Shown here one piece after another: positions 8,701-17,028 of a stretch of 44,590 bases of DNA (positions are counted from its first letter, which is position 1; the number at the start of each line of letters is the position of its first letter). Source of the stretch: Chloroflexota bacterium (GTDB lineage Bacteria; Chloroflexota; Anaerolineae; J036; Brachytrichaceae); contig JAGWYZ010000003.1 in assembly GCA_018969115.1 (NCBI GenBank), forward strand, positions 1-44,590, written 5' to 3'. The position numbers were made by a program, and so were the translations under genes. The notes beneath the pieces are model-generated. The model saw only the letters and a list, made by a program, of their open reading frames with translations, was not told where the DNA came from and ran no database searches.

Positions 8701-9192
8701 ATGGCAAAACGAAATTCTCATTGCAGCTATTGTGGTGCGCCTTTTGGCGAGGGCCAAGCTTGGCCGCGCACCTGCGCCAACTGTGACAATATCAGCTACA
8801 TCAACCCCATTCCAGTTACGGTCGTGATGTTGCCGGTAGATGATGGCGTATTGGTGGTGCGGCGGAATATTGAGCCGCGAATCGGTTGGCTGGCCTTGCC
8901 GGGTGGCTATGTTAATTTTGGCGAAACATGGCAACAGGCTGGGGCACGTGAATTGCTCGAAGAGACGGGTTTTGTTATTAGCCCTGACGAATTGCAGCTA
9001 ATTAATGTGCATAGCACCGCGCACGGCCAAGTGCTTATTTTTTCCAAGGCCCAAGCCCGCCGATGGGTCGATTTGCCACCATTTGTGCCCAATGATGAAA
9101 CACAAGAGGTTACAATTTTGCGCCAACCCGAAGAATTAGCCTTCCCATTTCACACTCAAATTGCCAAAGATTTTTTAATGAGGTTAACATAA
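8701..9192 (+). CDS. Nudix hydrolase with N-terminal zinc ribbon
   Basis: The N-terminus has a zinc ribbon, CSYCGAPF...CANCDN (four Cys), as in NADH pyrophosphatase-type proteins. The Nudix box follows: G(Y)VNFGE...ARELLEETGF, with the expected Gly, Glu and the REXXEE core, which binds Mg2+ for pyrophosphate-bond cleavage. At 163 aa it lacks the extra N-terminal domain of NudC, so the substrate is open (nucleotide sugar, NADH or ADP-ribose type). A TTAAAAT box lies 9 nt before the ATG and no Shine-Dalgarno is visible. Its stop overlaps the next start (TAATG), so it is coupled to the dehydrogenase gene. Confidence 0.88.
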   Translation: MAKRNSHCSYCGAPFGEGQAWPRTCANCDNISYINPIPVTVVMLPVDDGVLVVRRNIEPRIGWLALPGGYVNFGETWQQAGARELLEETGFVISPDELQLINVHSTAHGQVLIFSKAQARRWVDLPPFVPNDETQEVTILRQPEELAFPFHTQIAKDFLMRLT

Positions 9193-9956
9193 TGCAACTA
9201 CAACATAAAACCACACTCGTCACCGGCGCTGGCAGCGGCATTGGCCGCGCTATTGCAGAATTATTTGCCCAAGAAGGGGCAAAAGTCGTTGTGCATGATA
9301 TTTCGCCTAATGCTAAAGCCGTGGCTGATGCCATTGGCGGCGTTTTTATACAGGCCGACTTAAGCGACCGTGAGGCTGTGCGCAACTTGGCTCAGCAATC
9401 GCTGGCTGCATTGGGGGGCCGCATCGATATTTTAGTCAATAATGCCGGTTTTCAACATATCGACAAAATTGAAGACTTCCCCGAAGATAAATGGGCGCAG
9501 ATGATTCAAGTGATGCTAATTGCACCCTTCCAATTAACCAAAGCCTGTATTCCAGCAATGAAAACCAATGGCTGGGGGCGCATTATTAATGTGAGCAGTT
9601 TACATGGCGTGGTCGCTAGCCCATTCAAAAGCGCCTATATTAGCGCCAAGCACGGCATTATTGGCCTCACCAAAACGGTGGCGCTCGAAGTCGCCGAGGC
9701 GGGCATCACGGTTAATGCCATTTGCCCAGCTTATGTGCGCACTGCGATTGTTGAAAAGCAAATTGCTGATCAGGCTCGCACCCTCAATATTTCTGAAAAT
9801 GATGTAGTTGACAAGGTGATGCTTGCGCCAGCAGCCATCAAACGTTTGATTGAGCCGAGCGAAATCGCCGATTTTGCGTTGTATCTTGCCAGCAATAAAG
9901 GCGCTATTATTACCGGGGCAACCCATATGCTCGATTTAGGTTGGACAGCGCGTTAA
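9192..9956 (+). CDS. bdhA: D-3-hydroxybutyrate dehydrogenase (SDR family)
   Basis: A classical short-chain dehydrogenase that interconverts 3-hydroxybutyrate and acetoacetate with NAD(H) in the cytoplasm. It shows the cofactor motif TGAGSGIG (11-18), NNAG, and the catalytic Ser136, Tyr149 and Lys153 (YISAK). Segments typical of 3-hydroxybutyrate dehydrogenases rather than general SDRs are GFQHIDKIEDFPEDKW, SLHGVVASPFKSAY and AKHGIIGLTKTVALE, plus the C-terminal HMLDLGWTAR. Length (254 aa) is usual for the family. The ATG overlaps the Nudix stop codon. Confidence 0.88.
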   Translation: MQLQHKTTLVTGAGSGIGRAIAELFAQEGAKVVVHDISPNAKAVADAIGGVFIQADLSDREAVRNLAQQSLAALGGRIDILVNNAGFQHIDKIEDFPEDKWAQMIQVMLIAPFQLTKACIPAMKTNGWGRIINVSSLHGVVASPFKSAYISAKHGIIGLTKTVALEVAEAGITVNAICPAYVRTAIVEKQIADQARTLNISENDVVDKVMLAPAAIKRLIEPSEIADFALYLASNKGAIITGATHMLDLGWTAR

Positions 9957-9965
9957 TTTAAAGAC

Positions 9966-10772
9966 ATGAAATCGACAAAAAATGGCGCAGCGGTAGAAAT
10001 AAGCGAGGCTCAATTCGCCGAGCGTGAACGTCGTTATCGCAGGCTTCCGACGCTGCGTTGTCAAAATGATGCTGATATTCGTAACTTTGTCAGTGATGTC
10101 GGTATTTGTATGCTTTTTCCGGTGCAAGGGATCGAGATGCCGAATGTGTATCATGCTGTCGCAGGTTATAACAAAGCCATGACCGCTAAACATGATGACC
10201 CGACCATTTCACTAACCTGGAACACCAAAGATCAATCACTCGATAAGCGTTGGTGGTTTTATGCCAAATACATACACGGCAAAGCAACGCTTATTTCGCT
10301 CGATCTACTGCCCTGTTTTTATGCTTTGTCAGAAAACTTGGGTGACGATGACGATTATTTACAAGAATATCGAGATGGCAAATTAAGCACCGATGCAAAA
10401 ACGATTTACGAAGCGCTGCTCAAAGATGGGGCTGCCCATGCCATTCAACTTAAACGTGTTTCAGGTTTTTATGGTGATGAGAAAAAATCGCGTTTTGACC
10501 GTGCTTTAAATGAATTACAGTGCGGGCTAAAAGTGCTGCCGGTAGGTGTTGCCGAAGCTGGTGCATGGCGATATGCATTTATTTATGAAGTGCTTCAGCG
10601 TTGGTTGCCAGATGTGCCACAACAAGCCCAACAACTCAGCCGCAGCCAAGCCCGTCAAATAATCACCCAACGTTACCTGCAAAATGCAATCGTAACAACC
10701 CCAACCTCACTCGCTAAATTATTTGGCTGGACCCTGCGTGAAGCCCAAGAAACACTGCACCATCTTTCTTAG
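9966..10772 (+). CDS. AlkZ-related protein (winged-helix, DNA-glycosylase-like)
   Basis: A 268-residue protein resembling the family labelled 'AlkZ-related', distant relatives of the YcaQ/AlkZ glycosylases that unhook interstrand crosslinks. Matching features are FVSDVGICMLFP near the N-terminus, SLTWNTKD, KATLISLDLLPCFYALS, DDDDYLQEYRDGKLS, RFDRALNELQCGLKVLPVGVAEAGAWRYAFIYEV, and a C-terminal helical Ser/Arg-rich stretch. The family assignment is from remembered pattern, not from a search. The QxQ/QxD catalytic motif of true AlkZ is not evident, so enzymatic activity is uncertain. It is 9 nt downstream of bdhA and probably the last gene of that operon. Confidence 0.65.
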   Translation: MKSTKNGAAVEISEAQFAERERRYRRLPTLRCQNDADIRNFVSDVGICMLFPVQGIEMPNVYHAVAGYNKAMTAKHDDPTISLTWNTKDQSLDKRWWFYAKYIHGKATLISLDLLPCFYALSENLGDDDDYLQEYRDGKLSTDAKTIYEALLKDGAAHAIQLKRVSGFYGDEKKSRFDRALNELQCGLKVLPVGVAEAGAWRYAFIYEVLQRWLPDVPQQAQQLSRSQARQIITQRYLQNAIVTTPTSLAKLFGWTLREAQETLHHLS

Positions 10773-10790
10773 TTACGTGCTATTCTTTTA

Positions 10791-10973
10791 TTGCAAATTG
10801 ACAGGTGCGACCCAACAACCCAATCCGTCGTGTTGTCATCGCAAGGGACAAAGGCTGTGCCTATCCCAACGTCGAGTGCAAGGCTAACACCAACCCCGAC
10901 CACAGAATATGTGGGTTATTTGTCGGTGCGCTCAATGCCAAAAAAGGTGTATTTGCCGATGGTGTTGAAGTAA
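10791..10973 (+). pseudogene. Remnant of an exported protein's C-terminus (TPTPT linker + VYLPMVLK)
   Basis: One forward frame ends in a short Thr/Pro linker (SARLTPTPTTEYVG) followed by a terminal VYLPMVLK and a stop. Chloroflexota exported proteins commonly end in a hydrophobic YLPxV-type motif after a Pro/Thr linker (recollection). There is no signal peptide or domain upstream, so this looks like the stranded 3' end of a lost gene. Confidence 0.35.
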
Positions 10974-11019
10974 ATCCATCTGTCTGTTTTGAAAATAAAA
11001 CAAGTAAAATAAACTTACA

Positions 11020-11089
11020 TCGAAATCGTAAGGTGACCTTTGCTAACGTGGGATTGCCCACGTTAGCAAAGGTCACCTTACGATTTCGA
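11020..11089. repeat. Perfect 33-bp-stem hairpin between convergent genes
   Basis: Arms 11020-11052 and 11057-11089 are fully complementary around a 4-nt ATTG loop. There is no clear U-tract on either side. The outer motif TCGAAATC.../...GATTTCGACATT matches the other hairpins of this window (28269, 37364, 34908). It probably ends transcripts of the flanking convergent genes, but the stem is unusually long for a terminator. Confidence 0.85.
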
Positions 11090-11118
11090 CATTACATCTT
11101 TATGTGATTTTTTGTATT

Positions 11119-12135
11119 TTAGCGCCGAGCAATTTGGGGGTCACGTTCACGCGGCAAATTGAACCAAACTGCATTACAGGCCGCAAGTTCATCTGCATCA
11201 AGCGTCATCCCCACACCCTTTAAGCTATCTCGTAATTGGGCTGCGGTGCTCGCCCCAATGATGGCAGTGGTAATATCGGGTTGCTGTAACACCCACGCAA
11301 TAGCAGCATGGGTTAAGCTTTTGCCGCAGCTGGCAAAAAATTGGCTCAGTCGATCCACCTCATCAAAAATTTCATCATGCCAATAACGTTTCTGATACAT
11401 CTCTCCGCGCCCTTCGCCCAAACCAAAACGTGTCCCAGCTTGAACTTGACGCTGCCCGTTATAACGCCCTGTTAACATGCCACCAGCGAGTGGGTTATAC
11501 ACAATCACACCAACCCCATGTGTGCGACACACCGGCAAAATTTCATCTTCAATCATACGAAAAAGTAGGTTGTAGCGGGGTTGAACGCTGTCGTAACGCG
11601 CAACATGGTTTAATCGGCTGGTCCATAACGCATCAGATAAAGCATGGGCAGGGTAGTTTGAACAGCCAATATAACGCACTTTGCCAGTACGCACTAAGTC
11701 ATCTAAGGCCCGCAATGTTTCATCGATAGGCGTATTGGGGTCAGGCTGATGCGTTTGATAAAGGTCGATATAATCGGTTTGTAAGCGGCGCAAACTGGCA
11801 TCACAAGCGCTGATAATATGTTTACGGCTGAGACCGCTGTCATTGGGTAGCTTTCCCATTGCGCCATAACACTTGGTTGCCAGTACAATGCGATCACGTG
11901 CATGACGCGTCTTCAACCAGTTCCCAACATACATCTCGGTCATGCCCACTTTGTCAGCCCCACCACCCAATGGGTAAACATCGGCGGTATCAAAAAAATT
12001 GACCCCAGCTTCATCTGCCACATCCATGATATCGAATGATGTCGCCTCATCACACTGGTTTGCAAAGGTCATCGTGCCTAAACACACCTCGGTTACTTTT
12101 AAGCCAGTTCGGCCCAATGATTTTATTTTCATCAC
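11119..12135 (-). CDS. Aldo/keto reductase
   Basis: A 338-residue NADPH-dependent oxidoreductase of the AKR superfamily, TIM-barrel fold, acting on a carbonyl substrate that cannot be named. The expected catalytic residues are visible: Asp and Tyr in FFDTADVYPLG, Lys in IVLATKCYG and His in DLYQTHQPD. The C-terminal cofactor region contains AWVLQQPDITTAIIGAST. The most N-terminal ATG follows a TACAAT box by 6 nt (leaderless pattern), so that start is kept although a second ATG follows directly. It is monocistronic. Confidence 0.92.
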   Translation of the reverse strand: MMKIKSLGRTGLKVTEVCLGTMTFANQCDEATSFDIMDVADEAGVNFFDTADVYPLGGGADKVGMTEMYVGNWLKTRHARDRIVLATKCYGAMGKLPNDSGLSRKHIISACDASLRRLQTDYIDLYQTHQPDPNTPIDETLRALDDLVRTGKVRYIGCSNYPAHALSDALWTSRLNHVARYDSVQPRYNLLFRMIEDEILPVCRTHGVGVIVYNPLAGGMLTGRYNGQRQVQAGTRFGLGEGRGEMYQKRYWHDEIFDEVDRLSQFFASCGKSLTHAAIAWVLQQPDITTAIIGASTAAQLRDSLKGVGMTLDADELAACNAVWFNLPRERDPQIARR

Positions 12136-12180
12136 TAAATTGTATGTCGGATAGTAAGGAAGCGTGCCGCCTTGGTATGC

Positions 12181-12205
12181 AAAAAAGGAGGGTCATAGAC
12201 CCTCC
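12181..12205 (-). terminator. Intrinsic terminator of the DUF1499 gene
   Basis: Stem GGAGGGTC (12187-12194) with GACCCTCC (12198-12205) and a 3-nt loop. On the minus strand it is followed by a run of six T. Confidence 0.88.
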
Positions 12206-12222
12206 TAAACTACAAATTTGGC

Positions 12223-12705
12223 TTATTTAAGCCCCGCTCGCACCATTTCCATGTTGCGGCGGTTTACCCCAGCATCGCCCCAGCCTAAACGCGAAGCCGA
12301 ACGTAGATCAATGCGGCTATTCCCACTACCGTCGTCGCTAATCACAAATTCGGCATCATCAATGAAACTCATCCCCGGTGTGCGAAATTCGGCGTGAATA
12401 TAGCCGGGTGTATTGGTAATAAGAGTGACATTGGGCAGTGATTTGAGAAAGCTAACCAATTTATCTTGTGCCTGTGCCGAAAGCCCCGTTAATGCAATGG
12501 GGGCAATTTGGTGAATCGTCATCGTCGCGTCACTAGAAACACAGTTGGGTGATGATGGGCAGGGCGATAATTTACCATTTTGTAATCCAATTTTTGGCAT
12601 AGGGCTTAGTGCTGCTACCAAATCACGTCGAAATAGAAAACCGATGCCAAATAAAATGGCAATAACCACTAAAAACATACCACATCCTCTGAATAAAAGT
12701 TTCAT
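12223..12705 (-). CDS. DUF1499-family membrane-anchored protein
   Basis: One N-terminal hydrophobic segment (MFLVVIAILFGIGFLF) is followed by the DUF1499 domain: LSPCPSSPNCVSSDA, then a pattern of YIHAEFRTPGMSFIDDAEFVI and IDLRSASRLGWGDAGVNRRNMEMVR, which is the most typical part of the family. The function of DUF1499 proteins is not established. The frame is open to 12768, but the ATG at 12705 (MKLLFRG) places the hydrophobic segment at the N-terminus and has a TAAAAT box 10 nt upstream. The domain would face the outside of the cytoplasmic membrane. Confidence 0.8.
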   Translation of the reverse strand: MKLLFRGCGMFLVVIAILFGIGFLFRRDLVAALSPMPKIGLQNGKLSPCPSSPNCVSSDATMTIHQIAPIALTGLSAQAQDKLVSFLKSLPNVTLITNTPGYIHAEFRTPGMSFIDDAEFVISDDGSGNSRIDLRSASRLGWGDAGVNRRNMEMVRAGLK

Positions 12706-12829
12706 TAATATCTTGATTTTAGAAGGTATATCTGAGAGGTATTTAAAAATTCCCCTTATTCTTTCCAAGAAGTCACGAATGATTATTTGTTTGAAATTTA
12801 ACCTTACTCATAACAAAAATACCTAATCG

Positions 12830-13320
12830 TTTTATTCAAATCATTCGGGTATTCCATCCTGTTTTTTTAAAGCAAATTGCTTTCTTTTTTTTTATTTCTT
12901 TTCGCAATAACAGTAGGGGCTGTGGATATGTGGGTATCTCATTGACACCAGAACATGCACTGTAATATAAATTATATTAACGTATATGTGCAGGTTAAAA
13001 AATAAAACCCAGTTATCCACATGAATATAACATGTGTAAATAAAAATTCACAAATTCTCAAAAAATAGCCCAAATTCACATAGAACACGCTTGTATACAC
13101 ATCGTGTTGATATGTTTATCCACAGTGTTGATATTGTTATGTTAATAATTTATGGAATTTTTCCAGGACTGGGGATAACTTGGGGACGAAAGTCAAAATT
13201 ACAATCGTCTGTATCAAGCTGCGGAGGCCAGCGTTGCAGTGTTTGCCCACTATTTACTGTTGTGCTGAAGGGGATTGTTCCTGGCAAAGCTGTGGATAAC
13301 CATTGTACGATATCCACAAT
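12830..13320. other. AT-rich region with DnaA-box cluster (candidate replication-related site)
   Basis: The 12706-13149 gap is strongly AT-rich (for example TGTAATATAAATTATATTAA near 12961). It holds two exact DnaA boxes TTATCCACA at 13013-13021 and 13116-13124 and a near match on the other strand at 12921-12929 (TGTGGATAT). Just inside the end of the following gene are an exact reversed box at 13291-13299, near matches at 13170-13178 and 13310-13318, and, further in, an exact reversed box at 14297-14305. No dnaA or dnaN is nearby. Confidence 0.5.
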
Positions 13321-15582
13321 GCCATCGTTTTGGTTGAGTAATAAGACTTGATCCCCTGTGTTGCTGAGGTTGATGCTGCCGTTGCTCCAAGCCAAATAGG
13401 GCATGAGATCAGGCACGTCAGGGTCATATTTCCCCATTTCAAACTGGGGTTTTTGACCATAATCTTCAAAAAATGCTAAAGCATTTTGAGCGACTACGAC
13501 TACGCCCCCCGCTGCAATAACACTACCTGTGGGAAACTCAAACATGCCATCGCTGCCGTTTTTACCTACTGTTTCAGCATCACCAATTTTGTAATGGCTT
13601 AAATTAATAGGCGTATTTGTTGGGTTATAAATTTCGATCCATTCATGCCCAGCATCTAACCCAATTGGGTCAATCATTATTTCACTAATTAACAGATGAT
13701 TAGCGGGGGTAATTGGGGTAACATTATGTAAGCTAAGTGGCAAATAAATTGCTTGAGATTGCCAAAAATCACTTATAAACATAGTGCGTAAATAACTATA
13801 AACCTCAGAAGATTTAATTAAAAGTGTCATTTCACGATTTCGTTTTGCACTCACTTCACTGCCATTCCATGACCCTATTTGTGCAAATTTGCGCTCACCG
13901 ATGCGTATTAAAAATAATTTGTTGTGAATTCCATGCCCTGTTGGGTTGCCGCGACCAGCACGTATATCCCAGCCCATCTGACGGGCTAGTGTATTTAAAT
14001 ACAAGGTGGTGCTAATATTGCTACGTGCCCCAGCTCGATCATAATAGCTGTCTAATAACACCCGCACCGATGCGCCACGGGATGCAGCCCCCAGTATTGC
14101 ATTAAGTCTTAGGTTGGGAGTGGCCTGTGGATTACTGTTGACCGCTCCCCAATAAGTTGGCTCATCAAGCTGTTGTACCAAAATTTCATCACCCGCGCCA
14201 GCTTGTTCCATTAGCTTAATGATTCCCCCATCTCTCAGGTTGCTTTCGGGCGATGTGGACAACTCAAGGCTAACGGGTGTTGAAACTTGTAGTGCTTGTG
14301 GATAACGCACAACATAACTAATCCCATTTGCCGGCGGTTTCAACATAAATTGATTGCTTGGCCCACCAAATGGCGTGCAAGTAGCACACCAACGGCTGAT
14401 GTCACGATGATTGGGGCGAAAATCGGCTTCGAAGATATCGCGAGCACGCTTTACCAATGCTGGTGCTTGGGTTATGGCAATAATGCCGCGATGCCCGACC
14501 GTACCATCACTTTTGTCATCGGTCGGGTAGCCATTTTGCCCAAAGTTTTCAGACCCCAATACCAACGTTTTGTTATCAGCAATAATGAATTTGGCATGTA
14601 GTTCTTTATAGCGGTCATGGGCTTTGATGGCATCATCTGAGTGCATAAACCAACACCCACTATTGGGGTTCGATGAGGTACTGATGCGTTGACAAGCATA
14701 ACGGGTTTCATCGGTTAGCCCGCCGCTGGGTGTGCCATCTAATAGTACACGCACTCTGACTCCCGCATCGGCTTTTACACGCAATATTTCGGCTAAATTG
14801 GCATGTTCAAAAGAATAACTTTCAATATCAATATGTTGGGTGGCGCTATTTAAAATGGGGACAAGTGCGTCGTAGCTGGCATCGGGAGCAATTGCAACTT
14901 CCACAGTTCCCATGTCATGCTCAGGTTGCGAAAACCGCTCTAATTGCCAGCCGGGAAATAATATTTTGCGCCCAGTGAGTTGGTTTACTGGGTCACTGAG
15001 CCAGTCTTGGGCTGTATCGCTGTCGCTCAAGGGCAGCTTGCGCGCCAAAATTTGACCATCGGCGGCAACAGATTGTGGGATGACATAAGGTTGTAAGGTC
15101 GGTCCATTCCAGCCAGATTGAGGGACACCATTGCCATATACCAGCGTGTCAATCACTGTGTCATCTTGCAAAAGCCTAATTGATCCACCGCTGTTGGAAA
15201 AAAGTAAATTTGTGCCACTCATCTGGTCATAACTTAAAGCCGGTGGGTCACCAAATTGACGTTGAAAAGCTTCTGGGTCGTTTGCAATCCAAGCGCGTTG
15301 ACCAGCTGGCAGAATGGCACGTGGAAATTTTAGACGATGATTGCTTTGGTCAATTAAGCTCCATGTGCTATCGAGTGTAATGTCATAGTCTGTGGTGTTT
15401 GTTATTTGTACAGCTTCATCATTATTACTTTCATAGCCCCAGTAGTGTAATGCTGAAATAACAACGACAGGTAAATTTAACTTGGTTTTGGCATTAGGCT
15501 GAAACGCAAGGCTAGGGTGAATCGTTAATGAAAACGCACAAAACACTGATATCAGCCACCGCACTGAAAATCCATTTTGCAT
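13150..15582 (-). CDS. Secreted phospholipase D-like protein with two lamin-tail domains
   Basis: An N-terminal signal peptide (about 1-26) is followed by a lamin-tail domain (about 40-150, VVISALHYWGYESNNDEAVQI...), two PLD-type halves (about 225-640), and a second lamin-tail domain (about 650-810, LLISEIMIDPIGLDAGHEWIEIYNPT...). The first half has an intact HxKx4D motif (His329, Lys331, Asp336) followed by GSENFGQN. The second has HNK near GHGIHNKLFLIR, but Arg stands where Asp is expected, followed by IGSWNGSE. PLD enzymes normally use two HKD motifs, so this may be a phosphodiesterase/nuclease with a modified second site. It acts outside the cell. Substrate (nucleic acid or lipid) is unknown. 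Confidence 0.85.
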   Translation of the reverse strand: MQNGFSVRWLISVFCAFSLTIHPSLAFQPNAKTKLNLPVVVISALHYWGYESNNDEAVQITNTTDYDITLDSTWSLIDQSNHRLKFPRAILPAGQRAWIANDPEAFQRQFGDPPALSYDQMSGTNLLFSNSGGSIRLLQDDTVIDTLVYGNGVPQSGWNGPTLQPYVIPQSVAADGQILARKLPLSDSDTAQDWLSDPVNQLTGRKILFPGWQLERFSQPEHDMGTVEVAIAPDASYDALVPILNSATQHIDIESYSFEHANLAEILRVKADAGVRVRVLLDGTPSGGLTDETRYACQRISTSSNPNSGCWFMHSDDAIKAHDRYKELHAKFIIADNKTLVLGSENFGQNGYPTDDKSDGTVGHRGIIAITQAPALVKRARDIFEADFRPNHRDISRWCATCTPFGGPSNQFMLKPPANGISYVVRYPQALQVSTPVSLELSTSPESNLRDGGIIKLMEQAGAGDEILVQQLDEPTYWGAVNSNPQATPNLRLNAILGAASRGASVRVLLDSYYDRAGARSNISTTLYLNTLARQMGWDIRAGRGNPTGHGIHNKLFLIRIGERKFAQIGSWNGSEVSAKRNREMTLLIKSSEVYSYLRTMFISDFWQSQAIYLPLSLHNVTPITPANHLLISEIMIDPIGLDAGHEWIEIYNPTNTPINLSHYKIGDAETVGKNGSDGMFEFPTGSVIAAGGVVVVAQNALAFFEDYGQKPQFEMGKYDPDVPDLMPYLAWSNGSINLSNTGDQVLLLNQNDGIVDIVQWLSTALPGTIPFSTTVNSGQTLQRWPPQLDTDDCNFDFRPQVIPSPGKIP

Positions 15583-16003
15583 TTTGAGACATTTGGTGCT
15601 TTACATTAAAGCAAAACGCCGACAATAGCTGCTTGATATCTGATTTAGATAAAGGAAAGCACACAATAGTATGGGGGGAGGGGGACTATTGTGTGCTTTT
15701 TATTAAACACACAAATCTTTGCAAAAATTACGAAAGTGTTGTGTTTAACATTTTTATATTCTACTTGAAAGTGACACTTTGTATAGGGCTAAGTTTATTA
15801 GAAACCTTAAATTTACTTGATGAATTCTATGCTTGTAAACACTTTTCTGCGTTTTTAATAATTGTATAGATTTTTAAAAATATATAAATCGACAAATAAA
15901 AAGTAATAATAAAAGATTAATTCCAAATGATAAAAAAGTTTAATGTCACATATAAGGTTTATATGAAATCTCTTAGATGTTAGAGTTGGTAGATATGGTC
16001 AGA
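15583..16003. other. Intergenic region, AT-rich, without genes
   Basis: About 420 bp between two minus-strand genes. It contains the strong hairpin at 15656-15702 and otherwise very AT-rich sequence. A 78-codon forward frame here (15633-15869) has no ribosome binding site or recognisable content and overlaps the hairpin, so I regard it as chance. Confidence 0.6.
15656..15702 (+). terminator. Hairpin with purine loop and T-tract (terminator-like)
   Basis: A 15-bp perfect stem AAAGCACACAATAGT (15656-15670) with ACTATTGTGTGCTTT (15685-15699), a 14-nt loop of almost pure G, and TTTTT-like downstream sequence on the plus strand. No plus-strand gene precedes it closely, so its role is unclear. It lies in the 5' region of the minus-strand PLD gene. 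Confidence 0.65.
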
Positions 16004-16933
16004 TTACTTTTTGTTTAATGTCCTGCGAATTAGTTTGCCTACAGTCATATCATGTACGAAACCAATCCCTTCTTTTAGCTTGATTGGCTTGATCCCAAAT
16101 ATAGATTCGGTCGTATTATTTGTAGCGACGTTATCTACCCCAATTTGTGCTAATAAACTTGGCGTAACCGGGGGTTTGGGCAGGGTTTTATCCATAATGT
16201 TTACGGCTATTTTTAGTAATGGCACAGGCATCTTAAGTTTGAGGCGATGAATGCCCATTTCAGCCATAATGGCATCGATAATTTGCTCAAGTGTAAAGAT
16301 TTCTGAACCGCAAATTTGCAATCGCTGATTAAGCGCTGCCGGTAAACTAAGTGATTTGACGGCACAAGCCGCTACATCTTGTGCAGCAATTGGCTGAAAC
16401 CGTGATTGCCCATCTCCAGGCACAATCATCACTGGCGGTATTCGCGCTAAGCCAGCCAAGGTATTTAAAAATTCATCACCTGCCCCGAAAATGACCGAGG
16501 CTTCAAGAACTGTATATGGCATGCCGCTTGTCATCAAGTAATTGACCCCTATGCCTTGGCTGCTGGCAAGTGGGTAAGGTCTATTTGCATCTGCGCCCAA
16601 GCCTACCACCTGAACGACGTGTTTGACACCAGCATTTTTTGCCGCGTTTACAAGGTTGATTGTGCCTTCCGCATTTACTCGGTGCATCGTGACTGTGCCT
16701 TTGTCTCGATTCACGGCGGCTAGGTGAATAATTTGATCAACCCCTTCGCATGCTCGTTTCAGTGATTCTGGGTCGGTTACATCACCGATAAAAGGTTCGG
16801 CTCCTTGCCCACGAATCTTTGCACTTTGTGATTCATTGCGAATCAAGGCGCGTATTGGTTGTGTGGTGTTTTTTTTAAGTTGTGTGATGGTATAAGATGC
16901 GACGTAGCCGTTTCCACCTGTAACTAAAATCAT
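16004..16933 (-). CDS. NAD(P)-binding atypical SDR (NmrA/epimerase-like)
   Basis: A 309-residue Rossmann-fold protein with the N-terminal cofactor motif VTGGNGYVAS, then AEPFIGDVTDPESLKRAC and VDQIIHLAAVN, as in extended/atypical short-chain dehydrogenases related to the complex I NDUFA9 group. The segment RFQPIAAQDVAACAV is typical of this subgroup. The canonical YxxxK active site is not present, so it may be a binding or regulatory protein rather than a dehydrogenase. A GGAGAAT ribosome binding site precedes the ATG, in contrast to its leaderless neighbours. The function cannot be narrowed further. Confidence 0.82.
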   Translation of the reverse strand: MILVTGGNGYVASYTITQLKKNTTQPIRALIRNESQSAKIRGQGAEPFIGDVTDPESLKRACEGVDQIIHLAAVNRDKGTVTMHRVNAEGTINLVNAAKNAGVKHVVQVVGLGADANRPYPLASSQGIGVNYLMTSGMPYTVLEASVIFGAGDEFLNTLAGLARIPPVMIVPGDGQSRFQPIAAQDVAACAVKSLSLPAALNQRLQICGSEIFTLEQIIDAIMAEMGIHRLKLKMPVPLLKIAVNIMDKTLPKPPVTPSLLAQIGVDNVATNNTTESIFGIKPIKLKEGIGFVHDMTVGKLIRRTLNKK

Positions 16934-17028
16934 AAATATTCTCCGATCACCAAACTCTACGCTTTTAGTTTAAATATTTATGAGTTTGAGGTAAAATTTA
17001 TATAATCTTTGTTTATGGAAATGAGATT

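Noticed and set aside
10861-11107. Overlapping frames around the hairpin at 11020
   Set aside because: The frames owe their similarity to each other to the inverted repeat itself, which codes the same residues on both strands.
15633-15869. 78-codon forward frame
   Set aside because: It runs through the G-rich hairpin into AT-rich sequence without a ribosome binding site or family resemblance.
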